64,000 nt of DNA from UBA8079 sp965205535 (GCA_965205535.1 CBDBHH010000005.1:2356001-2420000), one strand, 5' to 3'; positions 50,217 to 59,301 are shown, counted from the first letter of the stretch. Notes: generated from the sequence alone by a model not told the origin. Translations and numbers: made by a program.

Positions 50217-50759
50217 ATGGACGTACCGTTCGTGACCCGCGAGGAAATGTTGGCAAACAACGTCTCGCGCGCCGGCGAGATGAAGGGATCCCCCCTCGCA
50301 TTCCTCGACATGCGCATGCCCGCGCATGAGCGAGAGAACATAAACATCATCGGCCTCAACGTGACCGAGAATGTCGACGATCCAGCACTGGCGCCGATCA
50401 TCAAGGCCCCCGCACATGGTTTCAGTGTGGGGTATATCCGCGCCAAGGATGGATGCGGGGCTGCCTTGCATGCGCACGAGACCGAGGAGGTTTTCATCCC
50501 GGTGCGCGGCCAGTGGGAGATCTACTGGCTCGCCGGCGACGATGAGCAGTCGGTGACGCTCGACGTCGGCGACGTCGTCAACGTACCGCTGGGCATTTAT
50601 CGCGGATTCCGTTGCGCTTGTGACGATCTCGATGCGCTGTTGCTGGCGGTGATCGGCGGCCCTGATCCCGGCAAACCCAACTGGCACCCCTCGGTTTTGG
50701 ATGCCGCCCGCGAGACCGGCCTTTCGCTGGACGACGACGGTAATCTTCTCGCCGATTGA
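50217..50759 (+). CDS. cupin-domain protein (paralogue of 2243-2791)
   Basis: 180 residues. Cupin motif LHAHETEEVFIPVRGQWEIYWLAG and VVNVPLGIYRGFRCACDDLDALLLAVIGGPDPGKPNWHPSVLDAARETGLSLDDDGNL. Alignment with the cupin beside fdsA runs end to end without large gaps. GGAGAG lies before the ATG. Likely a dioxygenase or sugar-binding type cupin, substrate unknown; with its neighbours it may act in catabolism of an aromatic or organic acid. Confidence 0.87.
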   Translation: MDVPFVTREEMLANNVSRAGEMKGSPLAFLDMRMPAHERENINIIGLNVTENVDDPALAPIIKAPAHGFSVGYIRAKDGCGAALHAHETEEVFIPVRGQWEIYWLAGDDEQSVTLDVGDVVNVPLGIYRGFRCACDDLDALLLAVIGGPDPGKPNWHPSVLDAARETGLSLDDDGNLLAD

Positions 50760-50765
50760 TAAGCC

Positions 50766-51625
50766 TTACATCCGGTCTGAGAGCAGCTCCGGCAGCAGCG
50801 CGTTGAAGCGGTCCGCCGCCTCATACTGAACCCAGTGCCCTGTATCGGCGAAAACATGGAACGGCGCACCGGGTTGAAGCTCTGCTGCGGCCGCGCGGAT
50901 GCCATCCAGGTCCGGATCCAGTGTGGGGTCTTTGTCGCCGAATACGAAATTGAGACGGCAGGCCAGCCCGCGCAGGCTGTCGGCCGCGATCGTCCGGCGC
51001 GCGATGCCACGTGAGCGAAGGCGGTTTTTTGCCATGTTCGCCATGTGCAGGGTCATCGCAAGTTCGTCGACCGCATCGGGGTTGTGGACCATCAGCTTTT
51101 CGAGATTGCCACGATAGATGGGCGCGGCCTCTTCGGGTGTCAGCTCCGGCGGCACGGGCATCAGCGCATTTGCCGGGCCGGTGGTGGTGAGACCCAGGAT
51201 GGGCGTGCCGACGATGGTCAGGCTGCGTACACGCTGTCGCTGCAACCGCGCAATGGGGCACGTGCACGCTGGCCGCCGAATGAAAACCCCACCAGATCGA
51301 AGCTGGCGTCGCCAGGGACAATAAGGTCCAACCCCGCCGACAGGATGGCAGCCAGGCTGATGGCGTCCGGATGCCCGGCAGGATCGGCGGAATCCCCGCA
51401 GCCCGGCAGGTCGGGCGCTATCACATGATGAGTCTCGGCCAGCGCCGCAATGTTGCGCACCCAGTGGTTCCATGCGCCGAATCCGCCATGGAGCAGCACG
51501 ACGATGGGCAGGGTGTCGTCACCCCAGGATCGCCACACCATCCGGCCTTCGCCGCAGGGTGATTCGTGTTCGCGGGCTTCATCGAGAAGCGCATCGAGGA
51601 TGTTCTGTGAGCTGGTCATGCGCAA
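50766..51625 (-). pseudogene. alpha/beta hydrolase with a frameshift
   Basis: The N-terminal frame (51625 to 51218) gives VVLLHGGFGAWNHWVRNIAALAETHHVIAPDLPGCGDSADP and the nucleophile elbow DLVGFSFGGQ, where serine is the catalytic residue. It then runs out of frame. The C-terminal frame (to 50766) gives QRQRVRSLTIVGTPILGL, LNFVFGDKDPTLDP and FADTGHWVQYEAADRF with the expected acid and histidine. Adding one base to the G4 run at 51255-51258 (C4 on the coding strand) joins them as GGQRARAPIARLQRQRVRSL. Sequencing error in a homopolymer is likely; if real, the gene is dead. Sits between the cupin and tctA. Confidence 0.85.
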
Positions 51626-51669
51626 ACGGGCCGGGTTGGGGTGCCGGCCGCGATGATCGCGTCCGGATT

Positions 51670-53136
51670 CTAGGATCTTCGTCGGAAGATACCGTCATAG
51701 AAGGTGTAGAGCACGACCAGAAGCAGGATATTTCCCACCGGGCTGGTGAACGGATACCACCAATCCTTGTTCTCGAAGATCACGAGCGCGCGGCGCAGGT
51801 TCTCGTCGGCCAGCGGACCGAGCAGAACTGCCAGCACCATGGGTGCGACCGGGAACCCGAAACGGTGCAGGATGTAGCCGCCGATGCCGGCCGACAGCAT
51901 GATATAGACATCGACGAAATTCAGCCGAACCGCGAACGCGCCGATCACGCAGATCGGAATGATCATCGGGAGGATCAGGGTCTGCGGCAGGCTGAACAGC
52001 TTCACGCAGGGTTTAATCAGCGCGAATGCCATCACATACATCAGCAGGTTGGCGATGATCAGGCCGATATAAATGAAGAAGATCAGGCCCGGATTTTCGG
52101 TTTGAATGGTCGGGCCGACCACGACATTCTTGAGTTCGAGTGCGGCCAGGATCGCCGCTGCCGCGGCATTACCGGGAATGCCCAGGGTCAGGGTCGGCAG
52201 CATCGAACCGCCGACATTGGCGTTGTTGGCAACCTCGGCAGACACGATCCCCTCGTAACTGCCCTTGCCCCATTTCTTGCGTTCCTCGGGCTTCGCGCGC
52301 CGGCGCGCGATGTCGTAGGAGAAGAACGACGCGACATTGGCACCGGCGCCGGGGATGGCGCCGACGATGGTCCCGATAAGGCCGGAGCGGATGGCCGTGC
52401 CGGAGTATTTGACCATCGTGCGGATGGGCGGCACCACGCGACCCACTTCGGACGGTATGCCGGTGGGTTTGTCTTTTGGCAGCACCCGCAAGACCTCGGC
52501 GAGCCCGAACAGTCCGATCAGAAGCGGGATGTAGCTGATCCCGTCGTCCATGACGTAGGAGCCGAAGGTGAAGCGGGAGACGCCATGGATTGCGTCCAGA
52601 CCGACGAAGGCGATGAGCAGGCCGATCCAGCCCGAAATCCAGCCCTTCAGCGGGCGTTCGCCAGCTGACATGGTGCCCGAGATCGCGATGCCCCACAGCG
52701 CAAGCAGGAACATCTCCCAGGACCGGAACTGGAGCGCCAGGGTCAGCAACACCGGGATCAGGGTGATCAGCAGAATGATGCCGACCCAGTTGCCCATGAA
52801 GGAGGCCGCGATCGCGGTCCCGAGCGCAAGCCCGCCTTCGCCGCGCTTGGCCAGCGCATGGCCCTCCATCATGGTGGGGACGGCGTCCGGCGTGCCGGGG
52901 ATGTTGATCAGGACGGCGGAAATCGCGCCGCCGAACACGCTGCCGGTATAGACGCCGAGCATGAACATGATCGCGACCGACTGGCTCATGCCGGTCGACA
53001 GGCCGATCAGAAGCGCCATCGCCATTGTTGTCGACAGGCCGGGAAGGGCACCCCAGATGATCCCGAGGGTCACGCCGAGCAGCGCGGTCCCGATCATCAG
53101 CGGCGTAAACGCCAGGTAGATTTGTTCGAGGAGCAT
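51670..53136 (-). CDS. tctA: TctA, large membrane subunit of a tripartite tricarboxylate transporter
   Basis: 488 residues with about 11-12 membrane helices. Family motifs: GVTLGIIWGALPGLSTTMAMALLIGLS, GAISAVLINIPGTPDAVPTMMEGHALAKRGEG and the second repeat GTIVGAIPGAGANVASFFSYDIARR with LGIPGNAAAAAIL. Couples ion flow to uptake of the carboxylate bound by TctC. Three bases after tctB. Confidence 0.95.
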   Translation of the reverse strand: MLLEQIYLAFTPLMIGTALLGVTLGIIWGALPGLSTTMAMALLIGLSTGMSQSVAIMFMLGVYTGSVFGGAISAVLINIPGTPDAVPTMMEGHALAKRGEGGLALGTAIAASFMGNWVGIILLITLIPVLLTLALQFRSWEMFLLALWGIAISGTMSAGERPLKGWISGWIGLLIAFVGLDAIHGVSRFTFGSYVMDDGISYIPLLIGLFGLAEVLRVLPKDKPTGIPSEVGRVVPPIRTMVKYSGTAIRSGLIGTIVGAIPGAGANVASFFSYDIARRRAKPEERKKWGKGSYEGIVSAEVANNANVGGSMLPTLTLGIPGNAAAAAILAALELKNVVVGPTIQTENPGLIFFIYIGLIIANLLMYVMAFALIKPCVKLFSLPQTLILPMIIPICVIGAFAVRLNFVDVYIMLSAGIGGYILHRFGFPVAPMVLAVLLGPLADENLRRALVIFENKDWWYPFTSPVGNILLLVVLYTFYDGIFRRRS

Positions 53137-53139
53137 GGT

Positions 53140-53733
53140 TCAGGCCGCCGGCAACAGGATGTGGAACGCGTAGCGGAAGATGCCGGCCAGCGCGAACACC
53201 ATGCCGAGACCCAGAAGCCCGCAGCCCCACCAGGGGCCGCGCCAGAAGTAGCGAAGAATTCCCGCGAGGACGGGGATCGAGATCGCTTCCCAGCTCGAGA
53301 ACTGGAAGACGAAAAAGCCGGTGGGCAGGCGAAGGTCGAAACCGATATGCCCGATCAGCAGCACATAGACGAAGAGTGCCAGCATGAGCAGAAGCGTGCG
53401 CCGGTTCTCACGTGCACCGAGATACATCGCAGCACCGTCGCGCATCACGTTGCGGTAGTTCGAGCCGCCGCCCTTGCGTAAGGCGCCAATACCCAGCCCG
53501 ATCGACATTGCAAGCAAACTGAGGCCGGTCAGAAGCGGCAGCAGGCCGGGGGCTGTATACAGCGACGTCGGGACCTCCAGCCGGAGGGACAGGATAATCG
53601 CGAAGATCGCGATCGCACCGATGACGACGGCGGCACCAAGGTCCTTGTGCGGCGTCGCGCGTTCGTCGCCGCCTTCCTCACCGGTGAACTTCGTGAGTTC
53701 GTCCGGCAGGTCGCTCGTGTCGTCCTTGCTCAT
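53140..53733 (-). CDS. tctB: TctB, small membrane subunit of the tripartite transporter
   Basis: 197 residues. An acidic N-terminal tail of about 35 residues is followed by four hydrophobic segments (GAAVVIGAIAIFAIILSLRLEV, LLPLLTGLSLLAMSIGLGIGAL, TLLLMLALFVYVLLIGHIGF, GCGLLGLGMVFALAGIF), the usual DUF1468 layout. Lies between tctC and tctA. Confidence 0.9.
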   Translation of the reverse strand: MSKDDTSDLPDELTKFTGEEGGDERATPHKDLGAAVVIGAIAIFAIILSLRLEVPTSLYTAPGLLPLLTGLSLLAMSIGLGIGALRKGGGSNYRNVMRDGAAMYLGARENRRTLLLMLALFVYVLLIGHIGFDLRLPTGFFVFQFSSWEAISIPVLAGILRYFWRGPWWGCGLLGLGMVFALAGIFRYAFHILLPAA

Positions 53734-53768
53734 GGCATGGCCTGATATTTGTGGTGGTCAGCCGTGAC

Positions 53769-53796
53769 GGTGGGCCGCACGAATATGCGGCCCACC
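53769..53796. other. strong hairpin between tctC and tctB
   Basis: GGTGGGCCGCA and TGCGGCCCACC form an 11-bp perfect stem with a 6-nt loop and no T-tract. Probably a 3'-end stabiliser that lets the binding-protein mRNA outlast the membrane-subunit part. Confidence 0.6.
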
Positions 53797-53833
53797 ATTC
53801 AAGGCGTTTGCTTAACCCGTTGGACGGGTTGGC

Positions 53834-54910
53834 TTAGGAGCCGGTCTTGAGCGGCAGCGGCTTGTAGCCTTGCGGCGGCCACCACTGGTCGAACTTCTCC
53901 GGATCCGGCAAGCCAAGCTCCGCAGGCGTCTTGGCGCCCGGCACACCCAGTTTCTGGAATGTGCTGGCGGTCACGGCCTCGAGGAACGCGGCGCGCTTGT
54001 CGGTCTCTTCGCCGAGCTTGATGTCGATGAACAGCTTGCGCTTCTTCACGACTTCGCCAAAAGCGGGGGAGTTAACGGCCTTCACGAAGGCATCCTGAAC
54101 AGCCTGGATCACCTCGATCGGCGTGTCACGGCGAATGCCGATGTTGTAGATGCCGCTGAACGGAAGATCGGCCTTGATGCTCGGCAGGAAGTTACCAACC
54201 GAGGGCATCACCTTGCCGTCGTCCAGCTTGATGTCCACGGGCCCGGTCTGCTGCAGATTCCGCAGCTGGCCGGCGCGCACGAACTCGATGTGCTCATGGA
54301 CACCGCCACCGGCGATGTCGACTTCACCGTTCAGGCCTGCCAGCGTTGCCGGCTTGCCACCCTTGTAGGGGACATACTTCAGCTGGACACCGGCTGCCTG
54401 TGCGACGATTGCCGCCAGTTCGTGCCAGAGACCACCCGACCCCGAGGTGGAGATCGTCACCTGACCGGGACGCTTGCGCGCCTCGGCGATGGCGTCATCG
54501 AAGCTCTTGAACGGGGAATCGGGCTTCACCGACCAGCTGGCCAGCGAGGTGCCGGCCTGCATGTAGTACCAGTCCTCCCAGGACTTCGACTGGGCACCAC
54601 CCTTGACCCGCGAGAACTTGTTGTAGTTCGCCGCGCCGAGCCATGTGTAGCCGTCGGTCTTGGTGTTGAGAACGAACTTCGTCGCCACGCCGCCAACCGC
54701 GCCGGGCTTGTTCACCACATTGATGTCCCAACCCATTTCTTTTGCCATCTCGGCCGAAAGGGCACGAAGGACCGTGTCTGTACCGCCACCTGCGGAATAC
54801 ATGACGACGGCGGTGATGGGCCGTTCCGGCCAATCGGCGTGTGCCGTACCGGCTGCTGCTGTGAGTGCGACGGCACTCGCGGCGAGCAGGATTTTTGATT
54901 TCGTAAGCAT
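53834..54910 (-). CDS. tctC: TctC, periplasmic substrate-binding protein of the tripartite transporter
   Basis: About 358 residues from ATG 54910, chosen because GGAGG precedes it; an ATG 15 bases upstream has none. Signal peptide MLTKSKILLAASAVALTAAAGTAHA. Family features: WPERPITAVVMYSAGGGTDTVLRALSAEMAKEMG and INVVNKPGAVGGVATKFVL, then KSFDDAIAEARKRPGQVTISTSGSGG. Captures a di- or tricarboxylate; specificity cannot be read. First gene of tctC-tctB-tctA. Confidence 0.94.
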   Translation of the reverse strand: MLTKSKILLAASAVALTAAAGTAHADWPERPITAVVMYSAGGGTDTVLRALSAEMAKEMGWDINVVNKPGAVGGVATKFVLNTKTDGYTWLGAANYNKFSRVKGGAQSKSWEDWYYMQAGTSLASWSVKPDSPFKSFDDAIAEARKRPGQVTISTSGSGGLWHELAAIVAQAAGVQLKYVPYKGGKPATLAGLNGEVDIAGGGVHEHIEFVRAGQLRNLQQTGPVDIKLDDGKVMPSVGNFLPSIKADLPFSGIYNIGIRRDTPIEVIQAVQDAFVKAVNSPAFGEVVKKRKLFIDIKLGEETDKRAAFLEAVTASTFQKLGVPGAKTPAELGLPDPEKFDQWWPPQGYKPLPLKTGS

Positions 54911-55106
54911 GATCAGTGCCTCCATGTTTATGATTATTTTTTGACCGCATTTATTACGGTTCTATCTTGCGGTCGACAGGACCGCCGTTTGGATGAGGCA
55001 GAATAGTCGATCGACCTCACGCCACGCGTATGAACAAGCTCACACCATGCGAGCGGCTGATTCGAGTCTTCTGTGCAGCGGCTATCACTGCTGCCTCACC
55101 GCGGGT

Positions 55107-55135
55107 AGATAATCGATTATCGATAAACTAGTCAA
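55107..55135 (-). promoter_or_regulatory. sigma-70 promoter of tctCBA overlapping a palindromic operator
   Basis: Minus strand TTGACT (55130-55135), 17-bp spacer, TTATCT (55107-55112). The 14-bp palindrome GATAATCGATTATC (55108-55121) overlaps the -10 box, and ATCGAT repeats in the spacer. The GntR-type gene next door is the obvious repressor. It implies a leader of about 190 nt before tctC. Confidence 0.62.
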
Positions 55136-55166
55136 CGCCCGATCTATGCCGACAAACGGCGTTCGT

Positions 55167-55808
55167 TCAGCCGTTGCCTTGCGGGGAATTGTCAAAGACG
55201 TGCGCGTGGGTGACACGCGCCGCCAATTCCGGATCTCCGGCGGCGATGGCGTCCACAATGAGGAGATGAGATTCGGCGAGCAGCCCAAGGTCTCGGTCGG
55301 CGCGTGACAAGTTGAAAACCGACCTAATCGGGATGTTCAGGTTTTCCCATACTTCCAGCAAAACGCTGTTACCCGCCGCCGTGACGACATGCCGATGAAA
55401 CATAAAATTATGTTTGGCGTACTCCAGGAAATCCTGCGTGCGCGCGGCCGTTCGCATCGCATCAATGCATCGCATCAATTCCTGTTTCAGCGGCGCTTTT
55501 GCTTCCGCGACACGCCGTGCTGCAAAGACCTCCAGCTGTGCACGAACTTCGTACATTTCCTGAAGCTCGGCATCGGAGATAACCCGCACGCGCGATCCAC
55601 GATTGCGCCGGGTCTCGACGACGCCGATGGCTTCGAGTTCCCGCAGGGCTTCGCGAACCGGCGCCTGGCTGGTCTGCATCTCTGCCGCGATCTTGAGCTC
55701 AACCAGCCTGTCGCCAGGGGCGAGAACCCCGCTGGTTATCTGCGCAACGAGATGCGTCTTGATCTGCTCGGCCAGTGACAGCCGAGACGGTGTAACGGCG
55801 ACGGACAT
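55167..55808 (-). CDS. GntR-family (FCD) transcription regulator, probable tct regulator
   Basis: 213 residues. Winged helix-turn-helix at the N-terminus (SLAEQIKTHLVAQITSGVLAPGDRLVELKIAAEMQTSQAPVREALRELEAIGVVETRRNRGSRV) and an all-helical FCD ligand domain with metal/ligand residues (EMYEVRAQLEVFAARR, HNFMFHRHVVTAAGN, ESHLLIVDAIAAGDPELA). It lies directly upstream of the tct operon with a palindromic operator between, so ligand-controlled repression of transport is likely. Confidence 0.92.
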   Translation of the reverse strand: MSVAVTPSRLSLAEQIKTHLVAQITSGVLAPGDRLVELKIAAEMQTSQAPVREALRELEAIGVVETRRNRGSRVRVISDAELQEMYEVRAQLEVFAARRVAEAKAPLKQELMRCIDAMRTAARTQDFLEYAKHNFMFHRHVVTAAGNSVLLEVWENLNIPIRSVFNLSRADRDLGLLAESHLLIVDAIAAGDPELAARVTHAHVFDNSPQGNG

Positions 55809-55867
55809 TCGTGAAACTCCCTTAACCTTCCCGCCATTATCATCGAATACGACCGTTCGCGCATGTG

Positions 55868-55903
55868 AAAAGGGTTGGTCCCTGCCTGGAACCGACCCTT
55901 TTT
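55868..55903. terminator. terminator between flgH and the GntR gene
   Basis: AAAAGGGTTGGT and ACCGACCCTTTT pair across an 11-nt loop with T runs on both strands. A second hairpin, CCCGGGC-TTCCT-GCCCGGG, stands nearby at about 55913-55931. Confidence 0.75.
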
Positions 55904-55976
55904 GACGTCCCCGGGCTTCCTGCCCGGGTGGCCTACCTGGCCTGTCTTCCGTAGCTAGGGATGCTGCCTATGCCGC

Positions 55977-56696
55977 CTAGAACGGGAAGATGATGTCGAG
56001 CACCTGCTGCCCGTAACGGGGCTGCTGGAGATCGGAAATCTGTCCACGACCGCCATAGGACACGCGGGCCTCGGCAATCTGGTCGTAAGAGATGGTATTG
56101 GTCGAGGTCACGTCTTCGGGTCGGATGACGCCGGCAACCTGGAGCTGGCGTGCCTCGAAGTTCACACGGAATTCCTGGCGGCCGAATATAGCCATATTGC
56201 CGTTCGGCAGAAGCTGCGTCACGACGGCGGCGATACGAAGTTCGATGTCTTCGTCGCGCGTAATCGTTCCGGTCCCGGTCGAATTCGTCGCGCTGTCCGC
56301 ATCAAGCAGGTTGCCGGGATTGATGGTGTCGGGAAGGACTTCGCTCAGGCTCGTTTCATAGCCAAGCAGGGCATTCAATGACGCGTCTTCCGTTGCCGTG
56401 CGTGCTCTTGTTGTCGCGTTGTTGATCTGTGCCTGATCGTCGAGATCGACCACGACGGTCAGGATGTCACCAACCTCGCCGGCGCGTTGATCCTTGAAAA
56501 AGGCCCGCGCGCCCGTGCGCCAAAGCGAATTGGCGTTGCGTTCGATCTGGGTCAGCGGAGGTTCGGCGCCAACTGAGGCCAGCCGCGTCAGTGCGTTGCA
56601 GCCGCTCAAAGCGACGGCGAGGCCGACCAGGATGACGACCCGGGGTGTATGAGCGGCGTGCAGCGTCGCGGTCGTGGAATTTATGAAGGCATTCAT
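55977..56696 (-). CDS. flgH: FlgH, flagellar L-ring lipoprotein
   Basis: 239 residues. Lipobox ALSGC (lipidated C33) after a hydrophobic segment. Family blocks: SLWRTGARAFFKDQRAGEVGDILTVVVDLDDQAQINN, LPNGNMAIFGRQEFRVNFEARQLQVAGVIRPEDVTSTNTISYDQIAEARVSYGGRGQISDLQQPRYGQQVLDIIFPF. Last gene of flgF-flgG-flgA-flgH; overlaps flgA by 4 bp. Confidence 0.96.
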   Translation of the reverse strand: MNAFINSTTATLHAAHTPRVVILVGLAVALSGCNALTRLASVGAEPPLTQIERNANSLWRTGARAFFKDQRAGEVGDILTVVVDLDDQAQINNATTRARTATEDASLNALLGYETSLSEVLPDTINPGNLLDADSATNSTGTGTITRDEDIELRIAAVVTQLLPNGNMAIFGRQEFRVNFEARQLQVAGVIRPEDVTSTNTISYDQIAEARVSYGGRGQISDLQQPRYGQQVLDIIFPF

Positions 56697-57730
56697 CGGG
56701 ACGTTCCTTGATTGGCAGCAAGTTGTGGCAGGATCAGAACTTCGACACGGTCCGGACCGGTAATGCGGGCATCGACCACCAGCTTGGTCTGTCGGTTGCG
56801 CACCCGGATGATGTCGCCATCAGTACCGTTGCCCTCTGCAACGCCCGTGGCGCTCAGCGACATGGCGCGGGTTTGATAAACCATGGTCACAACGGCGCCC
56901 TTGCTGACGGTTTGCGGTCGGCGAAGGTCGGCGCGTCGCACCGGTGTGTCCTGTCGCAGCGCGCGACGAGGTTCCATATTGATGAGGTCGTCTGCATCGG
57001 TGATCGTGTTGTCGCGCACCAGACGCGCGCGAACCGGTTTCCAGACGATGTCGTCGGGCCGGATCGTCTCACCCGGGCGCAAGGTCGCAACCGGAACCGG
57101 TATATCGAGCATTGCGAACATCCGGCCGGCAACGGTCAGCCGCTTGGCGCGTGGATCGTTGGCGGGAACCGTGATGATCGCGTTGAAACGCTCGGTGGAA
57201 GGATCAACCGAGAGGGACGCGATCCCGATCGTGGCGGGCAGCCGGCTGTCGATATGGATCAGCAGGTTGTGGTTCGAAAGTTCGACGTCAAACTCGTCAC
57301 CAAATCCGCGCTCTGCAAGTTCGCCGGCAATGGCGTCGCGCACGGCGTCTCCATTGACGAGCGTACTCGTGCGTTCCGCGACGACCCGGTCGAGACGCGT
57401 CGCCGGCCGCCAGTTGAGGCGAAGCCGATGTGCAAGGCGCGCCAGCCATTCCGCATCGAAAATCGCGCGACGTCCCGGCTGGGGAGCGTAGGCAACGATG
57501 GTGTCGGCGGTGACCCCCGCGACTGCGTTGATTTGTCCGTCGAACAGGTCGCCCAGGCGGATGGCATCCTGGTCGATGACGATCTGGCGCCGTAGGGAGA
57601 GTTCCGCGTCCGGGTGGGGGCCGACCTTGGTGGCGGTGTCGGCCATTGCCGTTGGTGTGATCGCCAGGGCGACGGTGACGGCGAGGGCTGCGGCAAATTT
57701 GCGGGTGATATGGGCGATGTTGTGGCTCAT
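56693..57730 (-). CDS. flgA: FlgA, P-ring assembly chaperone
   Basis: 345 residues, long for FlgA. A signal peptide (ITRKFAAALAVTVALAITPTAMA) leads into an N-terminal domain, and the SAF-type C-terminal domain carries VPVATLRPGETIRPDDIVWKPVRARLV, RALRQDTPVRRADLRRPQTVSKGAVVTMVYQTRAMSLSATGVAEGNGTDGDIIRVRNRQTKLVVDARITGPD. Between flgG and flgH. Confidence 0.93.
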   Translation of the reverse strand: MSHNIAHITRKFAAALAVTVALAITPTAMADTATKVGPHPDAELSLRRQIVIDQDAIRLGDLFDGQINAVAGVTADTIVAYAPQPGRRAIFDAEWLARLAHRLRLNWRPATRLDRVVAERTSTLVNGDAVRDAIAGELAERGFGDEFDVELSNHNLLIHIDSRLPATIGIASLSVDPSTERFNAIITVPANDPRAKRLTVAGRMFAMLDIPVPVATLRPGETIRPDDIVWKPVRARLVRDNTITDADDLINMEPRRALRQDTPVRRADLRRPQTVSKGAVVTMVYQTRAMSLSATGVAEGNGTDGDIIRVRNRQTKLVVDARITGPDRVEVLILPQLAANQGTSR

Positions 57731-57740
57731 CGAACTTGAC

Positions 57741-58526
57741 CTATCTCAGCCGGTTGATGGTGCTGAGCATTTCATCCGAGGTCTGGATGACCTTCGAGTT
57801 CATCTCATAGGCGCGCTGCGCCGTGATCAGATTGGTGATTTCACTCACCGTGTTGACGTTGGACGTCTCAAGGAAACCCTGGAGGATCGTTCCGAGGCCG
57901 GTCACGCCCGGGTTTCCCGATGTGGCGCTACCCGAGGCCGGTGTTTCCAGAAACAGGTTGTCGCCGACCGGGCTGAGGCCGGCGGGATTGGCAAAGTTGG
58001 CCAGGGTCAGCTGGCCGACATTCTGTTCGGCAACCTGTCCCGCGATCTGAGCCAGGACCTGGCCGCTCGAGTTGACCGTGATCTGAATGGCGTTCGCGGG
58101 GATGGTGATCGCCGGGTCGACGGTATAGCCGTCAACCGAGACGAGCTGCCCCGTAGGGCTCAACTGAAACGAGCCAGCCCGGGTATACGCGGTCTCGCCG
58201 GTCGGGAGTGAAATCTGGAAATACCCGCCACCGCTGATCGCGAGGTCGAGCGGGTTTTCTGTCGACTGCAGGTTGCCCTGTTCGTTGATCGTGTAGACCG
58301 ACGCTGTTTTAACGCCGAGGCCGATCTGTACGCCGACCGGGACGATGGTGCCGCTATCGGATGATGTCGAACCGACGCGTCGTTGGCTTTGATACAGAAG
58401 GTCCTGGAACTCGGCCCGCTGACGCTTGAAGCCGGTCGTGTTCATGTTGGCGATATTGTTCGAGATGACCTCGACGTTCAGTTGCTGCGCCAGCATGCCT
58501 GTGGCTGCGATGCTCAGAGATCTCAT
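57741..58526 (-). CDS. flgG: FlgG, distal rod protein
   Basis: 261 residues. MRSLSIAATGMLAQQLNVEVISNNIANMNTTGFKRQRAEFQDLLYQ, VQIGLGVKTASVYTINEQGNLQSTENPLDLAISGGGYFQI and the C-terminal LETSNVNTVSEITNLITAQRAYEMNSKVIQTSDEMLSTINRL are diagnostic. 17 bp after flgF. Confidence 0.97.
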   Translation of the reverse strand: MRSLSIAATGMLAQQLNVEVISNNIANMNTTGFKRQRAEFQDLLYQSQRRVGSTSSDSGTIVPVGVQIGLGVKTASVYTINEQGNLQSTENPLDLAISGGGYFQISLPTGETAYTRAGSFQLSPTGQLVSVDGYTVDPAITIPANAIQITVNSSGQVLAQIAGQVAEQNVGQLTLANFANPAGLSPVGDNLFLETPASGSATSGNPGVTGLGTILQGFLETSNVNTVSEITNLITAQRAYEMNSKVIQTSDEMLSTINRLR

Positions 58527-58543
58527 GTCAGTTTCTCCTCAGC

Positions 58544-59266
58544 TCACACGGTGCGTGTGAGGATATCGATCGCTTCTTCTTCGCGATCTTCTTCCTGGGT
58601 GATCGTTTGTGCGGCCGATTGATAGCTGCGCAAAATTTCGATCATTCGGGTCATTTCGGTGATCGCGACGACGTTCGAACCTTCGAGCATGCCCTGCACG
58701 ACCTCCGTGTCGGCGACCTCGATGGGAACCTGTTCGGTGAAGAACATGCTGCTGCCGCGATGTTCCATGTCCTGCTGGTTGACGAAGGTCACGAGGCGCA
58801 ATGTTGCGATCTCACCATTGTCGGTACGGACAACACCGTCCCGACTAATGTCGATATTGATCTCGTCCGGGCTGAAAACGATTGGATTGTCCTGTTCGTC
58901 CATCACGACGGCACCGCCGCTCTGAATCAGGCGTCCATCCACGTCGATCTGAAAATTGCCGTTCCGCGTGAACAGGAACTCGCCATCCTGTTCGACGACG
59001 AAATAGCCTTCGCCCTGAATGCCAACGTCGAGGCGGTTGCCCGTAAAGGAGAGCGGTCCCTGATTGACGTCCCGGATCGTGCCGAGATCCTCGACATAGG
59101 AAATCTGGCCGCCGTCGGAACCGACATCTGCCAGATACTCCGCGAACATCGGGCGACTGCCTTGAAAGCCTGTGGTGGACATATTGGCGATGTTGTTGGC
59201 CGCAACGTCCATCTGGTTTGCCAACGCCGATTGATAGGAGAGGGCGACTTGTGAGGTGGTGGTCAT
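58544..59266 (-). CDS. flgF: FlgF, proximal rod protein
   Basis: About 240 residues from ATG 59266 (AGGA at about -9); an upstream ATG at 59377 would swallow the sigma-54 promoter. TSQVALSYQSALANQMDVAANNIANMSTTGFQGSRPMFAEYL, the FlgF core GNRLDVGIQGEGYFVVEQDGEFLFTRNGNFQIDVDGRLIQ, and MLEGSNVVAITEMTRMIEILRSYQSA near the end. First gene of flgF-flgG-flgA-flgH. Confidence 0.94.
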   Translation of the reverse strand: MTTTSQVALSYQSALANQMDVAANNIANMSTTGFQGSRPMFAEYLADVGSDGGQISYVEDLGTIRDVNQGPLSFTGNRLDVGIQGEGYFVVEQDGEFLFTRNGNFQIDVDGRLIQSGGAVVMDEQDNPIVFSPDEINIDISRDGVVRTDNGEIATLRLVTFVNQQDMEHRGSSMFFTEQVPIEVADTEVVQGMLEGSNVVAITEMTRMIEILRSYQSAAQTITQEEDREEEAIDILTRTV

Positions 59267-59301
59267 GTCTGTGTCCTGGTGCGAATCATCGCCCGAACAG
59301 G

